Origin: Streptomyces sp. NBC_01016
Lineage (GTDB): Bacteria > Actinomycetota > Actinomycetes > Streptomycetales > Streptomycetaceae
Assembly: GCF_026341035.1 (NCBI RefSeq)
Contig: NZ_JAPEOQ010000001.1
Span: forward strand, 5,518,001 to 5,582,000
Length of the DNA: 64,000 nucleotides
Direction: 5' to 3'
The notes under the pieces were generated by a model. The model had not been told where the DNA came from. It made no database searches and saw only the letters and a program-made list of their open reading frames with translations. Shown piece after piece: positions 27,391 through 34,913 of the stretch. Made by a program: the position numbers and the translations under genes. Numbering within the stretch: the stretch's first letter is position 1; every line of letters begins with the position of its first letter.

Positions 27391-28185
27391 ATGACTTCCG
27401 CCGACAACGCGCCCCGTACCGCGATCGTCACCGGCGCCGCCCGCGGCATCGGCCGCAGCATCGCGGAGCGGCTGGCCGCGGACGGACTCGATGTCGCCGT
27501 CGCCGACCTCCCCGGCATGAGCGAGGAACTCGGCGAGGTGGCGGCCGGCATCGAGAAGACCGGCCGTCGTTCCCTCGCCGTGCACGCCGACGTGTCCAGC
27601 AAGGAGCAGACCGACGCGCTCGTCGAGGAGGTCGCCGGCCGCTTCGGCAGGGTCGACGTCTACGTCGCCAACGCCGGTATCGCCAGGGTCACTCCGCTCC
27701 TCGACACCGGGCTCGACGAGTTCGAGCAGATCATGGCCGTGAACCTGCGCGGCGTCTTCCTCTCCTACCAGGCCGCCGCGCGGCAGATGATCGCCCAGGG
27801 CGGCGGCGGAAAGATCATCGGCGCGGCCTCGATCGTCGCGTACCGCCCGTTCGCGCTGCTCGGCACCTACTCGGCGTCGAAGTGGGGCGTACGCGGACTG
27901 ACCCAGGCCGCCGCCATGGAGTGGGCGCAGCACGGCATCACCGTCAACGCGTACTGCCCGGGAATCGTCGGCACCGACATGTGGGACCTGATCGACGAGC
28001 GTCTCGCGCAGGAGGAGGGCCTGCAGAAGGGCCGGGCCATCAAGAAGTACGCGGAGGCGATCGCGCTCGGCCGCGTCGAGGAGCCCTCGGACGTCGCGTC
28101 CTTCGTCTCGTACCTGGCCTCGCGGGACTCGGACTACATGACAGGACAGTCCGTCATGATCGACGGCGGCATCCAGTTCTCCTGA
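27391..28185 (+). CDS. SDR family oxidoreductase, acetoin/diol dehydrogenase-like
   Basis: A 264-residue classical SDR. The ATG at 27391 is chosen because TGAARGIG then falls at 14-21; the longer open frame upstream runs antisense through the regulator gene. Other motifs are NAG at 94-96, Ser147, Tyr160 and Lys164 (YSASK). The segment NAYCPGIVGTDMWDLIDERLA is close to meso-butanediol dehydrogenase/acetoin reductases. It is the first gene after the divergent regulator, so it is the likely entry enzyme of the operon, interconverting a secondary alcohol or diol and its ketone with NAD(P). Confidence 0.9.
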   Translation: MTSADNAPRTAIVTGAARGIGRSIAERLAADGLDVAVADLPGMSEELGEVAAGIEKTGRRSLAVHADVSSKEQTDALVEEVAGRFGRVDVYVANAGIARVTPLLDTGLDEFEQIMAVNLRGVFLSYQAAARQMIAQGGGGKIIGAASIVAYRPFALLGTYSASKWGVRGLTQAAAMEWAQHGITVNAYCPGIVGTDMWDLIDERLAQEEGLQKGRAIKKYAEAIALGRVEEPSDVASFVSYLASRDSDYMTGQSVMIDGGIQFS

Positions 28186-28255
28186 CGCGCACCAAGGAAC
28201 CAAGGAACCGGGGGCCCGACCCGAGGAACCCGACCCGAGGACCCGAGGAGGACAG

Positions 28256-29257
28256 ATGTATTCCAAGGACGGCGAGAACTACTTCATCGTCGACGCGCAC
28301 ATCGCACTCTGGGACGCCCGCCCCGAGAACCAACTCAACATCCACGGCAAGCAGTTCATCGACTGCTTCTACGACTACCACCGCAACCTGAGCCCGGAAT
28401 CGGAACTCTGGACGTACGAGGAGTACCTCTACTACGGCGGCGAGCGCCTGATGAAGGACCTCTTCGTCGACGGGTACGTCGACCACGCCATCTTCCAGCC
28501 CGCGCGCCTGGGAGCGTTCTACCGATGCGGCTTCGGGCAGACGGAGGAAGCCTTCGCGCTCACCCAGAAGCACCCCGACAAGCTGACGTACAACCACTCC
28601 TGGGACCCCCGGTACGAGCAGAAGGGGCTCGACCAACTGCGGGGCGACGCCGAGCGGTTCCGGCTCAAGGGCGTGAAGCTGTACACCGCCGAGTGGAAGG
28701 GGGACAGCCGCGGATACAAGCTCGACGACCCGTGGACGTACCGCTATCTCGAGGTGTGCCAGGAACTCGGCATCAACAACGTGCACGTCCACAAGGGGCC
28801 GACGATCCGTCCGCTCGACCGGGACGCCTTCGACGTGGCGGACGTCGACAAGGTGGCCACGCAGTTCCCCGAGATGAACTTCGTCGTCGAGCACTGCGGA
28901 CTGCCCCGCCTCGAGGACTTCTGCTGGATCGCCACGCAGGAGCCCAATGTGCACGCCGGCCTCGCTGTTGCGATCCCCTTCATCCACACCAGGCCCCGGT
29001 ACTTCGCGCAGATCATCGGCGAACTGCTCTACTGGCTGGACGAGGACCGCATCCAGTTCTCCAGCGACTACGCGCTCTGGACGCCCCGTTGGCTGATCGA
29101 GCGGTTCGTCGACTTCCAGATCCCCGAGGACATGACGCCCGAGTACGCCCCGATCACCCTGGCGCAGAAAAAGAAGATCCTCGGGCTGAACGCGGCGGCC
29201 ATGTACGACATCGAGGTCCCGGCCGGACTCGGTGTCGGCGAACCGGCGGTGGCCTGA
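28256..29257 (+). CDS. Amidohydrolase family protein (amidohydrolase-2 type)
   Basis: A 333-residue TIM-barrel protein of the ACMSD/amidohydrolase-2 type. The N-terminal motif is FIVDAHIALWD rather than the usual DxHxH, so one metal ligand is changed to Ala-Leu. Later ligand candidates are VHVHKG, VEHCGLP and SSDYALW. Orthologues with this N-terminus occur in propane monooxygenase-type operons of Rhodococcus and relatives, where their job is unclear. An AGGAGGA ribosome site precedes the ATG. It may be a decarboxylase or hydrolase, or a chaperone-like partner; not resolved from sequence. Confidence 0.82.
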   Translation: MYSKDGENYFIVDAHIALWDARPENQLNIHGKQFIDCFYDYHRNLSPESELWTYEEYLYYGGERLMKDLFVDGYVDHAIFQPARLGAFYRCGFGQTEEAFALTQKHPDKLTYNHSWDPRYEQKGLDQLRGDAERFRLKGVKLYTAEWKGDSRGYKLDDPWTYRYLEVCQELGINNVHVHKGPTIRPLDRDAFDVADVDKVATQFPEMNFVVEHCGLPRLEDFCWIATQEPNVHAGLAVAIPFIHTRPRYFAQIIGELLYWLDEDRIQFSSDYALWTPRWLIERFVDFQIPEDMTPEYAPITLAQKKKILGLNAAAMYDIEVPAGLGVGEPAVA

Positions 29258-29258
29258 C

Positions 29259-29978
29259 ATGACCGTCGACGCACGGGAACGCTCCGCCCGCGCCGCGCTG
29301 GACACGGTCCTCGACCCGGAGCTGGACGAGCCGATCACCGACCTGGGCTTCGTACGCTCCGTGACACTGACCCCCGACGGGGCGCTCACCGTCCGCCTCA
29401 GGCTCCCCACCTCGTTCTGCTCGCCCAACTTCGCGTACCTGATGGCCTCGGACTCCAAGGACGCGCTGACGGCACTGCCCTGGACGCGGGACGTCGTCGT
29501 GCTGCTCGACGACCACCACGACTCGGACCTGATCAACGGCGGGCTCGCCGAGGACGCGGGCTACCGCGGCACTTTCGGCGCCGAGGCGGAGAAGGATCTC
29601 GAAGCGCTCCGGCTGACATTCCGCCGCAAGGCCCATGTCGCCGCGATGGAGCGGGCGTTGACGCGCCTGCTCCGCGAGCACCCCGACCTCACCGAGGAGG
29701 ACCTCCACGACGTGGTCCTCGGCGACCTCCCCGAGGCGCCGACATCCGGTGCGCTGCTGCGGCGTCGGGAGGCGCTCGGCCTTGGCGTGGCACCGTCCGA
29801 CCCGGTACTGGTGGACGAGGAGGGGCGACGCGTCCCGCCGGGCGAGATCCCGCTCCGGCTGCGCTTCGCCCGTGCGGTCCGGGTGTCGATCGACGGCAAC
29901 GCGCACTTCTGCCGGGGGCTGCTGCGCACCCGCTATCCGCAAGCCGCGGACGACCAATCGAAGGAGAGCGTCTCGTGA
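29259..29978 (+). CDS. DUF59/MIP18-type iron-sulfur assembly-like protein
   Basis: A 239-residue protein. The ATG at 29259 follows the previous stop directly; an in-frame start 27 bases upstream would overlap the amidohydrolase. The first ~95 residues are a DUF59 domain (ALDTVLDPELDEPITDLGFV and the cysteine in LPTSFCSPNF), as in PaaD/SufT proteins that help mature metal centres. The rest is charged and of unknown function, ending in SIDGNAHFCRGLL. It probably assists metal-cofactor loading of an oxygenase or hydrolase in the pathway, although no oxygenase gene lies in this operon. Confidence 0.82.
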   Translation: MTVDARERSARAALDTVLDPELDEPITDLGFVRSVTLTPDGALTVRLRLPTSFCSPNFAYLMASDSKDALTALPWTRDVVVLLDDHHDSDLINGGLAEDAGYRGTFGAEAEKDLEALRLTFRRKAHVAAMERALTRLLREHPDLTEEDLHDVVLGDLPEAPTSGALLRRREALGLGVAPSDPVLVDEEGRRVPPGEIPLRLRFARAVRVSIDGNAHFCRGLLRTRYPQAADDQSKESVS

Positions 29979-31000
29979 AGGCAGTCCAGGTCGTGGGCTA
30001 CGGCAAGAACCTCGAGATGGCCGAGGTCCCGGCCCCCGAGGTGACCGGCCCGTTCGATGTGATCGTCAGGATCGGCGGCGCCGGCGTGTGCCGCACCGAC
30101 ATCCACATTCTGGAGGGGCAGTGGGCGCAGAAGTCCGGCGTGACACTGCCGTACACGATCGGCCATGAGAACGCCGGCTGGGTGCACGCCGTCGGCAGCG
30201 CCGTCACCAACGTCGCCGAGGGCGACAAGGTCATCGTGCACCCGCTGATCACCTGCGGTCTTTGCCGCGCCTGCCGGGCCGGCGACGACGTGCACTGCGA
30301 GAACAACCAATTCCCCGGCATCGATACGGCCGGTGGCTACGCCGAGTACCTGAAGACCTCCGCGCGCAGCGTGGTGCGGATCGACGACTCCCTCGAACCG
30401 GCCGACGTCGCGGCGCTCGCCGACGCGGGACTCACGGCGTACCACGCGGCGGCCAAGGCGGCCCGCAGGCTGCGGCCGGGGGACCGCTGCGTGGTGATCG
30501 GCGCGGGCGGGCTCGGGCACATCGGCGTACAGGTGCTCAAGGCCCTCACCGCCGCCGAGCTCCTCGTCGTCGACCGCAATCCCGACGCGGTGGCCCTGGC
30601 CACGTCCATCGGGGCCGACCACGGCATCGTCGCCGACGGCGGCCACGTCGACCGGGTGCGCGAACTGACCGGCGGGCAAGGGGCGGAGGCGGTCATCGAC
30701 TTCGTCGGCGAGGGCGGCTCCACCAAGGACGGCGTCGGCATGCTGCGCCCGGCCGGCGACTACCACGTGGTCGGCTACGGCGAGAACATCGACGTCCCGA
30801 CGATCGACATCATCTCCGCCGAGATCAACTTCATCGGCAACCTGGTCGGCTCGTACAACGACCTGTGCGAACTGATGGTCCTGGCCGCACAGGACCGCGT
30901 CCGCCTGCACACCGCCAAGTACCCCCTGGACCGCTTCCAGGACGCGCTGGACGACCTGGAAGCCGGCCGCATCCGAGGCCGGGCGATCCTCACGCCTTGA
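29975..31000 (+). CDS. Zinc-dependent alcohol dehydrogenase (NAD(P))
   Basis: A 341-residue medium-chain dehydrogenase. GTG 29975 overlaps the previous stop. The catalytic zinc region shows CRTDIHILEG and GHENAGWV; the structural zinc loop shows CGLCRACRAGDDVHC with four cysteines; the cofactor fold shows GAGGLGHIGVQ. Both zinc sites look intact. In propane-type operons the matching gene (PrmE-like) oxidises 2-propanol. Here it closes the four-gene operon and probably oxidises an alcohol intermediate. Confidence 0.92.
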   Translation: MKAVQVVGYGKNLEMAEVPAPEVTGPFDVIVRIGGAGVCRTDIHILEGQWAQKSGVTLPYTIGHENAGWVHAVGSAVTNVAEGDKVIVHPLITCGLCRACRAGDDVHCENNQFPGIDTAGGYAEYLKTSARSVVRIDDSLEPADVAALADAGLTAYHAAAKAARRLRPGDRCVVIGAGGLGHIGVQVLKALTAAELLVVDRNPDAVALATSIGADHGIVADGGHVDRVRELTGGQGAEAVIDFVGEGGSTKDGVGMLRPAGDYHVVGYGENIDVPTIDIISAEINFIGNLVGSYNDLCELMVLAAQDRVRLHTAKYPLDRFQDALDDLEAGRIRGRAILTP

Positions 31001-31093
31001 GCGTCTCGGACGTCCCCGAACTGCACTGAGAACAAAGGGAGATGGCGCAGCAAGCCTTTCCCGTCTCGCCGCGCCGCCGTACGAAGCCCCACG

Positions 31094-31999
31094 CTACGAC
31101 GCGGCGCCGACAGGCACCCTTTCCAGAGCCGGACGCTCGATCGACGTCAGAAAGTCGAGCGTGTCGATCGGCTGGTCGGTGAAGTAGTCCGCGATGAGCC
31201 GCGAGAACTCCTTGCCCCGTTCGAGATTGGGCAGATGGTCGGACTCGCGGATCAGGGCGAACTGCCCCTGCTGAATCGTTGCGGCTACTTCGCGTACGCG
31301 GTCCGGGGTGGAGAACTCGTCGTACTCACCGGTGAAGCACAGGGCCGGTACGTCGGGGATGCCACCGGGCGGAAGGCCGGGAGTGGCCAGGACGCGCTCC
31401 AGGATGGCGACGTGCCGGGGCACATCGGCCTCGGTGATGGCGCTCATCGTGCATGCCAGCAGCCGGGCCGTCACGGCACGCTTGCGGACGGGACGGTCCG
31501 GGTGCGCCATGAGCGCCTCGACCGTCACCCGGCCATAGGCGCTCGAAATGTCTCCGGAGGCGAGGCTGTCGACCATGGCGCGAAGCGCGGTCCGGCACTC
31601 CGCCGGGTACTCCATGGAAGCCCCGGCGAGCATCAGGCGCTTGACGCGCTCGGGCCGCCGTTGGACCAGCCGGTACGCGATGGGAACGCCGTACGAAGCG
31701 GCGAACAGATTCACGGCGTCCAACTCCAGCTGCCCGAGCAGATCGCCCAGCACCTCGGCGAGGAAGTCGAAGCCGTACTCCGCCGGCAGGTCGTCGGCCT
31801 TGCCCGACCCCGGGAGGTCGACGGTGATGACCGTCGCGACCTCCGTCCAGGGCTTCTCCAACCGCCGGAAGGCGTACATGTCCTGGAAGGAACCGCCCAG
31901 CAGCACGATGGGCTCTGTCCGAGGAGCGGGGTTCTCGACGATGCGGCAGTCATAGTCGAACCCTTTGAAGTGCATCCGACGTACGAATTCCTCAGGCAT
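31094..31999 (-). CDS. Alpha/beta hydrolase
   Basis: A 301-residue alpha/beta-hydrolase. I start it at ATG 31999 (MPEEFVRRMHFKGFDYD) with a GAGGAG site 10 bases upstream; the longer frame to 32512 runs antisense through the oxidase gene. The fold motifs are LLGGSFQDM (oxyanion HG-like), FAASYGVPI (nucleophile elbow A-x-S-Y-G, where G-x-S-x-G is usual), an acid in TGEYDEF and a histidine in ESDHLPN. So the triad Ser-Asp/Glu-His appears complete. Substrate unknown. It is divergent from the FAD oxidase gene and convergent with the alcohol dehydrogenase operon. Confidence 0.85.
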   Translation of the reverse strand: MPEEFVRRMHFKGFDYDCRIVENPAPRTEPIVLLGGSFQDMYAFRRLEKPWTEVATVITVDLPGSGKADDLPAEYGFDFLAEVLGDLLGQLELDAVNLFAASYGVPIAYRLVQRRPERVKRLMLAGASMEYPAECRTALRAMVDSLASGDISSAYGRVTVEALMAHPDRPVRKRAVTARLLACTMSAITEADVPRHVAILERVLATPGLPPGGIPDVPALCFTGEYDEFSTPDRVREVAATIQQGQFALIRESDHLPNLERGKEFSRLIADYFTDQPIDTLDFLTSIERPALERVPVGAAS

Positions 32000-32072
32000 G
32001 AGCAGGTGACTCCTCGTAGTAGGGCAACGGTCACCAAGCCCAACGAACATCGGCTGACGGGGTAATGGATCA

Positions 32073-32094
32073 ACAGAAGACCCACAGAAGACCC
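32073..32094 (+). repeat. 11-bp tandem repeat in divergent gap
   Basis: Two perfect copies of ACAGAAGACCC followed by ACA, in the 152-base gap between the hydrolase start (31999, minus) and the oxidase start (32152, plus). The 11-base pitch puts the copies on the same helical face, so it may be a regulator site; it may equally be slippage. Confidence 0.5.
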
Positions 32095-32151
32095 ACATAA
32101 GACACCGGGATTCACTCGTCTCCCCAGATCTCGACAGAAAGGCACAGGGCC

Positions 32152-33333
32152 ATGGATCGAGTCGTCGTTGTCGGGGCGGGCGTCCTGGGCGCAAGCGTCG
32201 CCTACCACCTCGCACGTTCTGGAGCCGACGTCGTCGTCCTGGAGGCGGAGCGGTCCGCGTCCGGCGCGTCGGGCGCCACCTTGTCCCTCGACGTGACGCA
32301 TCTGCAGACCCCGTACGCCTACTACCGGTTGAACCGTGCGGGCTCCGAGGGGCACCTCCGCCTCGCCGAGGAAATCGGCGGTCCCTCGTGGCGGCACCCG
32401 GCGCCCCTGATCCAGTGGGCGGACGGCGAAGCGGCGCAACAGGCGCTGCGTGAGCGCGCGCTGCAGGTCCGGTCGTGGGGGCACGCATGCGACCTCGCCC
32501 CTGCGGCCGCACTGCGTGAGGCCGCTCCCGAGGTCGACCCTGCCGCCTGTTCCGCCGAGGAAGTCGTCGTGCACACCGGCGCGGCCTGGTTCGACGCGCC
32601 CCGTTTCGTGCAGGCCCTGTTGGAGGCGGCCGCGCGCCACGGAGCCGAACTGCACTCCCGCACTCCTGTCACCGGGCTGCTGCGGGAGGACTCCCGCGTC
32701 ACGGGAGTGGTGGCAGGGGAGCGGCGCTTCACAGCCAGTACCGTCGTCAACTGCGCGGGATCCATGGCGGAGGCGCTCGCCGCGCTCGCGGGTGTGCGGC
32801 TGCCGATGAGGGCGGTGCCCGGGCTCCTCGTCGAGAGCGGCCGACTCCCTGACGTTCCGTTGGGGGCGATCCTCGCCGCCCCGGGGATCAACCTGCGGCC
32901 CACGCCGGACGGCGGGGTCCTGGCCCTGTCCCGGGACATCGACGCACGCCTCGACGCACGCCTCGGTGGGCCGCTCGACGGTCTTTCGCAGGAGCTGTTC
33001 CGGCGCGCGGGCGACGTCGTGCCAGAGCTGCGGCGGACCGGCTCCGCCGCCTCCCGTGTCGGTTTCTGCCCCGTGCCGCTGGACGAACTCCCCCTGGTGG
33101 GGGCCGTGCCCGGGGCGCCCGGCCTCTACCACCTCGTCGCGCACAGTGGGGTCACCCTTGCCCCGGTGCTCGGCCGGCTGGCCGCCGACGAGATCACGAC
33201 CGGGCGGCCGTCTCCGGAGCTCGCCGCGTACCGCCCCGACCGGGCGATGTCCGGCGACGTGTATGCGGAGAACATGCGTGCCCTGGGGTGCCACGTTCCG
33301 CAGGGATCCGCAAAGCCCGACGTTCAGCTCTAG
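32152..33333 (+). CDS. FAD-dependent oxidoreductase (DAO family)
   Basis: A 393-residue D-amino-acid-oxidase-type flavoprotein: N-terminal VVVVGAGVLGASVAYHLARSGADVVVLE is a full FAD-binding beta-alpha-beta motif with the terminal acidic residue. Further features are a mid-chain VVNCAG and a C-terminal LVAHSGVTLAPVLGRL. The family oxidises amines or amino acids to imines with oxygen or another acceptor. It is divergent from the hydrolase at 31094 and 162 bases upstream of the Ccr gene; the three may form a small pathway, but this is positional inference. Confidence 0.88.
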   Translation: MDRVVVVGAGVLGASVAYHLARSGADVVVLEAERSASGASGATLSLDVTHLQTPYAYYRLNRAGSEGHLRLAEEIGGPSWRHPAPLIQWADGEAAQQALRERALQVRSWGHACDLAPAAALREAAPEVDPAACSAEEVVVHTGAAWFDAPRFVQALLEAAARHGAELHSRTPVTGLLREDSRVTGVVAGERRFTASTVVNCAGSMAEALAALAGVRLPMRAVPGLLVESGRLPDVPLGAILAAPGINLRPTPDGGVLALSRDIDARLDARLGGPLDGLSQELFRRAGDVVPELRRTGSAASRVGFCPVPLDELPLVGAVPGAPGLYHLVAHSGVTLAPVLGRLAADEITTGRPSPELAAYRPDRAMSGDVYAENMRALGCHVPQGSAKPDVQL

Positions 33334-33495
33334 GCAGCTGCGGCAAGGCAGTTCGTCCGTGAGAGGCCCGCACATCGAGTGGCAGTATGCGTGTTTCCTG
33401 GCGCGTTGCCGGGTTTTGGTTCCTTCGCGATGGTGCAGGAGGTACAGGGGAGCCCGTGGACGGGAGACCCGGAGCTACCGAGAGGACATGTGTGG

Positions 33496-34872
33496 ATGGC
33501 TACACCGTCGCAAGCCCTGGTGAACGGACAGGCCACGCAGGACGAGGTCGAGCGGATGCCGGTCCCGGACGAATATCTCGCCGCACATGTACGCGTGGAG
33601 GACATCGCCATGTTCGGCGACGCGACGGACAAGGACGTGCGCCGCTCGCTGCGCGTCGGTCCGGTCCCCATGCCCGAACTCGCCCCCGATGAGGCGCTGG
33701 TGGCCGTCATGGCCAGCTCGGTGAACTACAACACCGTGCTGACCGCCACGTTCGCACCGGTGCCCACGTTCCGGTTCCTGCAGCAGTTCGGCCGCCAGGG
33801 CGGGTGGGCCGCCCGGCACGACCAGCCGTACCACGTCGTCGGTTCCGACGCCGCCGGTGTCGTTCAACGCGTCGGCTCCGGTGTCCGCCACTGGAAGCCC
33901 GGGGACCACGTCGTGGTGAGCCCCGCCTACGTCGACGACCAGGAACCCGGCACGCACGCCGACGGCATGCTCGGCGCTCAGCAGCGCGCCTGGGGCTTCG
34001 AGACCAACTTCGGCGGACTGGCCGAGTACGCCATCGTCCGGGCGAGCCAACTCGTCCCCAAACCCGCCCTCCTGACGTGGGAAGAGGCCGCGGTGAACAC
34101 CCTGTGCGCGGGCACCGCCTACCGGATGCTGGTCGGCGAGCACGGTGCCCGCCTCAAACAGGGGGACGTCGTGCTGATCTGGGGCGCCGCCGGCGGACTC
34201 GGCGCCTACGCCGTCCAGTTCGCCAAGAACGGCGGAGCGCTCCCCATCGGCGTCGTCACCTCACAGCACAGCGCCGACGTGCTGCACCGGCTCGGATGCG
34301 ACATCGTCATCGACCGCGCAGAGATCGGCCTCACCGACGACGCGGCCGATGACCCCGACCATGTGCTGGAGATCGGCAAGAAACTCGGCTCGATCATCCG
34401 AGCCAGGATCGGCCGCGACCCGGACATCGTGTTCGAACACACCGGCCGTGCCACCTTCGGCATCTCCGTCTTCGTGGTCCGCCGCGGCGGCACCGTCGTC
34501 ACCTGCGGCTCCAGCAGCGGCCACCAACACAGCTACGACAACCGCTACTTGTGGATGCGGCTCAAACGCATCATCGGCAGCCACATCGCGAGCCTGCAGG
34601 AGACCTGGGACTGCAACAGACTCATCGGACTGGGCCACATCGTGCCGACCATGTCCGCGGTCTACCCGCTGTCCCGGTCACCCGAGGCGACCCGGCTCGT
34701 ACAGACGAACCAGCACACCGGGAAGGTGGCGGTGCTCTGCCAGGCCCCACGCCCGGGGCTCGGCGTCACCGACACCGCGCTGCGCCACACCGTCGGCGAA
34801 GAACGACTGTCCCCGTTCCGCACCCCACGCCCCCTCATGACGCAGCACGAAACGAAGGCCGGATCCCGGTAG
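33496..34872 (+). CDS. ccr: Crotonyl-CoA carboxylase/reductase
   Basis: A 458-residue Ccr homologue. The ATG at 33496 is supported by alignment to the family (start a few residues before ERMPVPDEYLAAHV) and GAGAGGA about 11 bases upstream; earlier in-frame starts would add unconserved residues. The residues known to hold CO2 in characterised Ccr enzymes are all present: Asn in SVNYN, Phe and Glu in WGFETNFGG, and His in RIIGSHIAS. It should therefore carboxylate as well as reduce, making ethylmalonyl-CoA or a longer homologue from an enoyl-CoA and NADPH. No ethylmalonyl-CoA mutase or other pathway gene is adjacent, so it is probably a precursor-supply copy or a stray paralogue. Confidence 0.92.
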   Translation: MATPSQALVNGQATQDEVERMPVPDEYLAAHVRVEDIAMFGDATDKDVRRSLRVGPVPMPELAPDEALVAVMASSVNYNTVLTATFAPVPTFRFLQQFGRQGGWAARHDQPYHVVGSDAAGVVQRVGSGVRHWKPGDHVVVSPAYVDDQEPGTHADGMLGAQQRAWGFETNFGGLAEYAIVRASQLVPKPALLTWEEAAVNTLCAGTAYRMLVGEHGARLKQGDVVLIWGAAGGLGAYAVQFAKNGGALPIGVVTSQHSADVLHRLGCDIVIDRAEIGLTDDAADDPDHVLEIGKKLGSIIRARIGRDPDIVFEHTGRATFGISVFVVRRGGTVVTCGSSSGHQHSYDNRYLWMRLKRIIGSHIASLQETWDCNRLIGLGHIVPTMSAVYPLSRSPEATRLVQTNQHTGKVAVLCQAPRPGLGVTDTALRHTVGEERLSPFRTPRPLMTQHETKAGSR

Positions 34873-34913
34873 GTGGGCCCCGTCGAGCAGTTCCTTCGCT
34901 GGTTGACTAGCCG

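Noticed and set aside
31001..31093. Possible terminator between the converging ADH and hydrolase genes
   Set aside because: AAAGGGA and TTTCCC occur nearby, but they do not form a proper inverted repeat, so no stable hairpin could be drawn.
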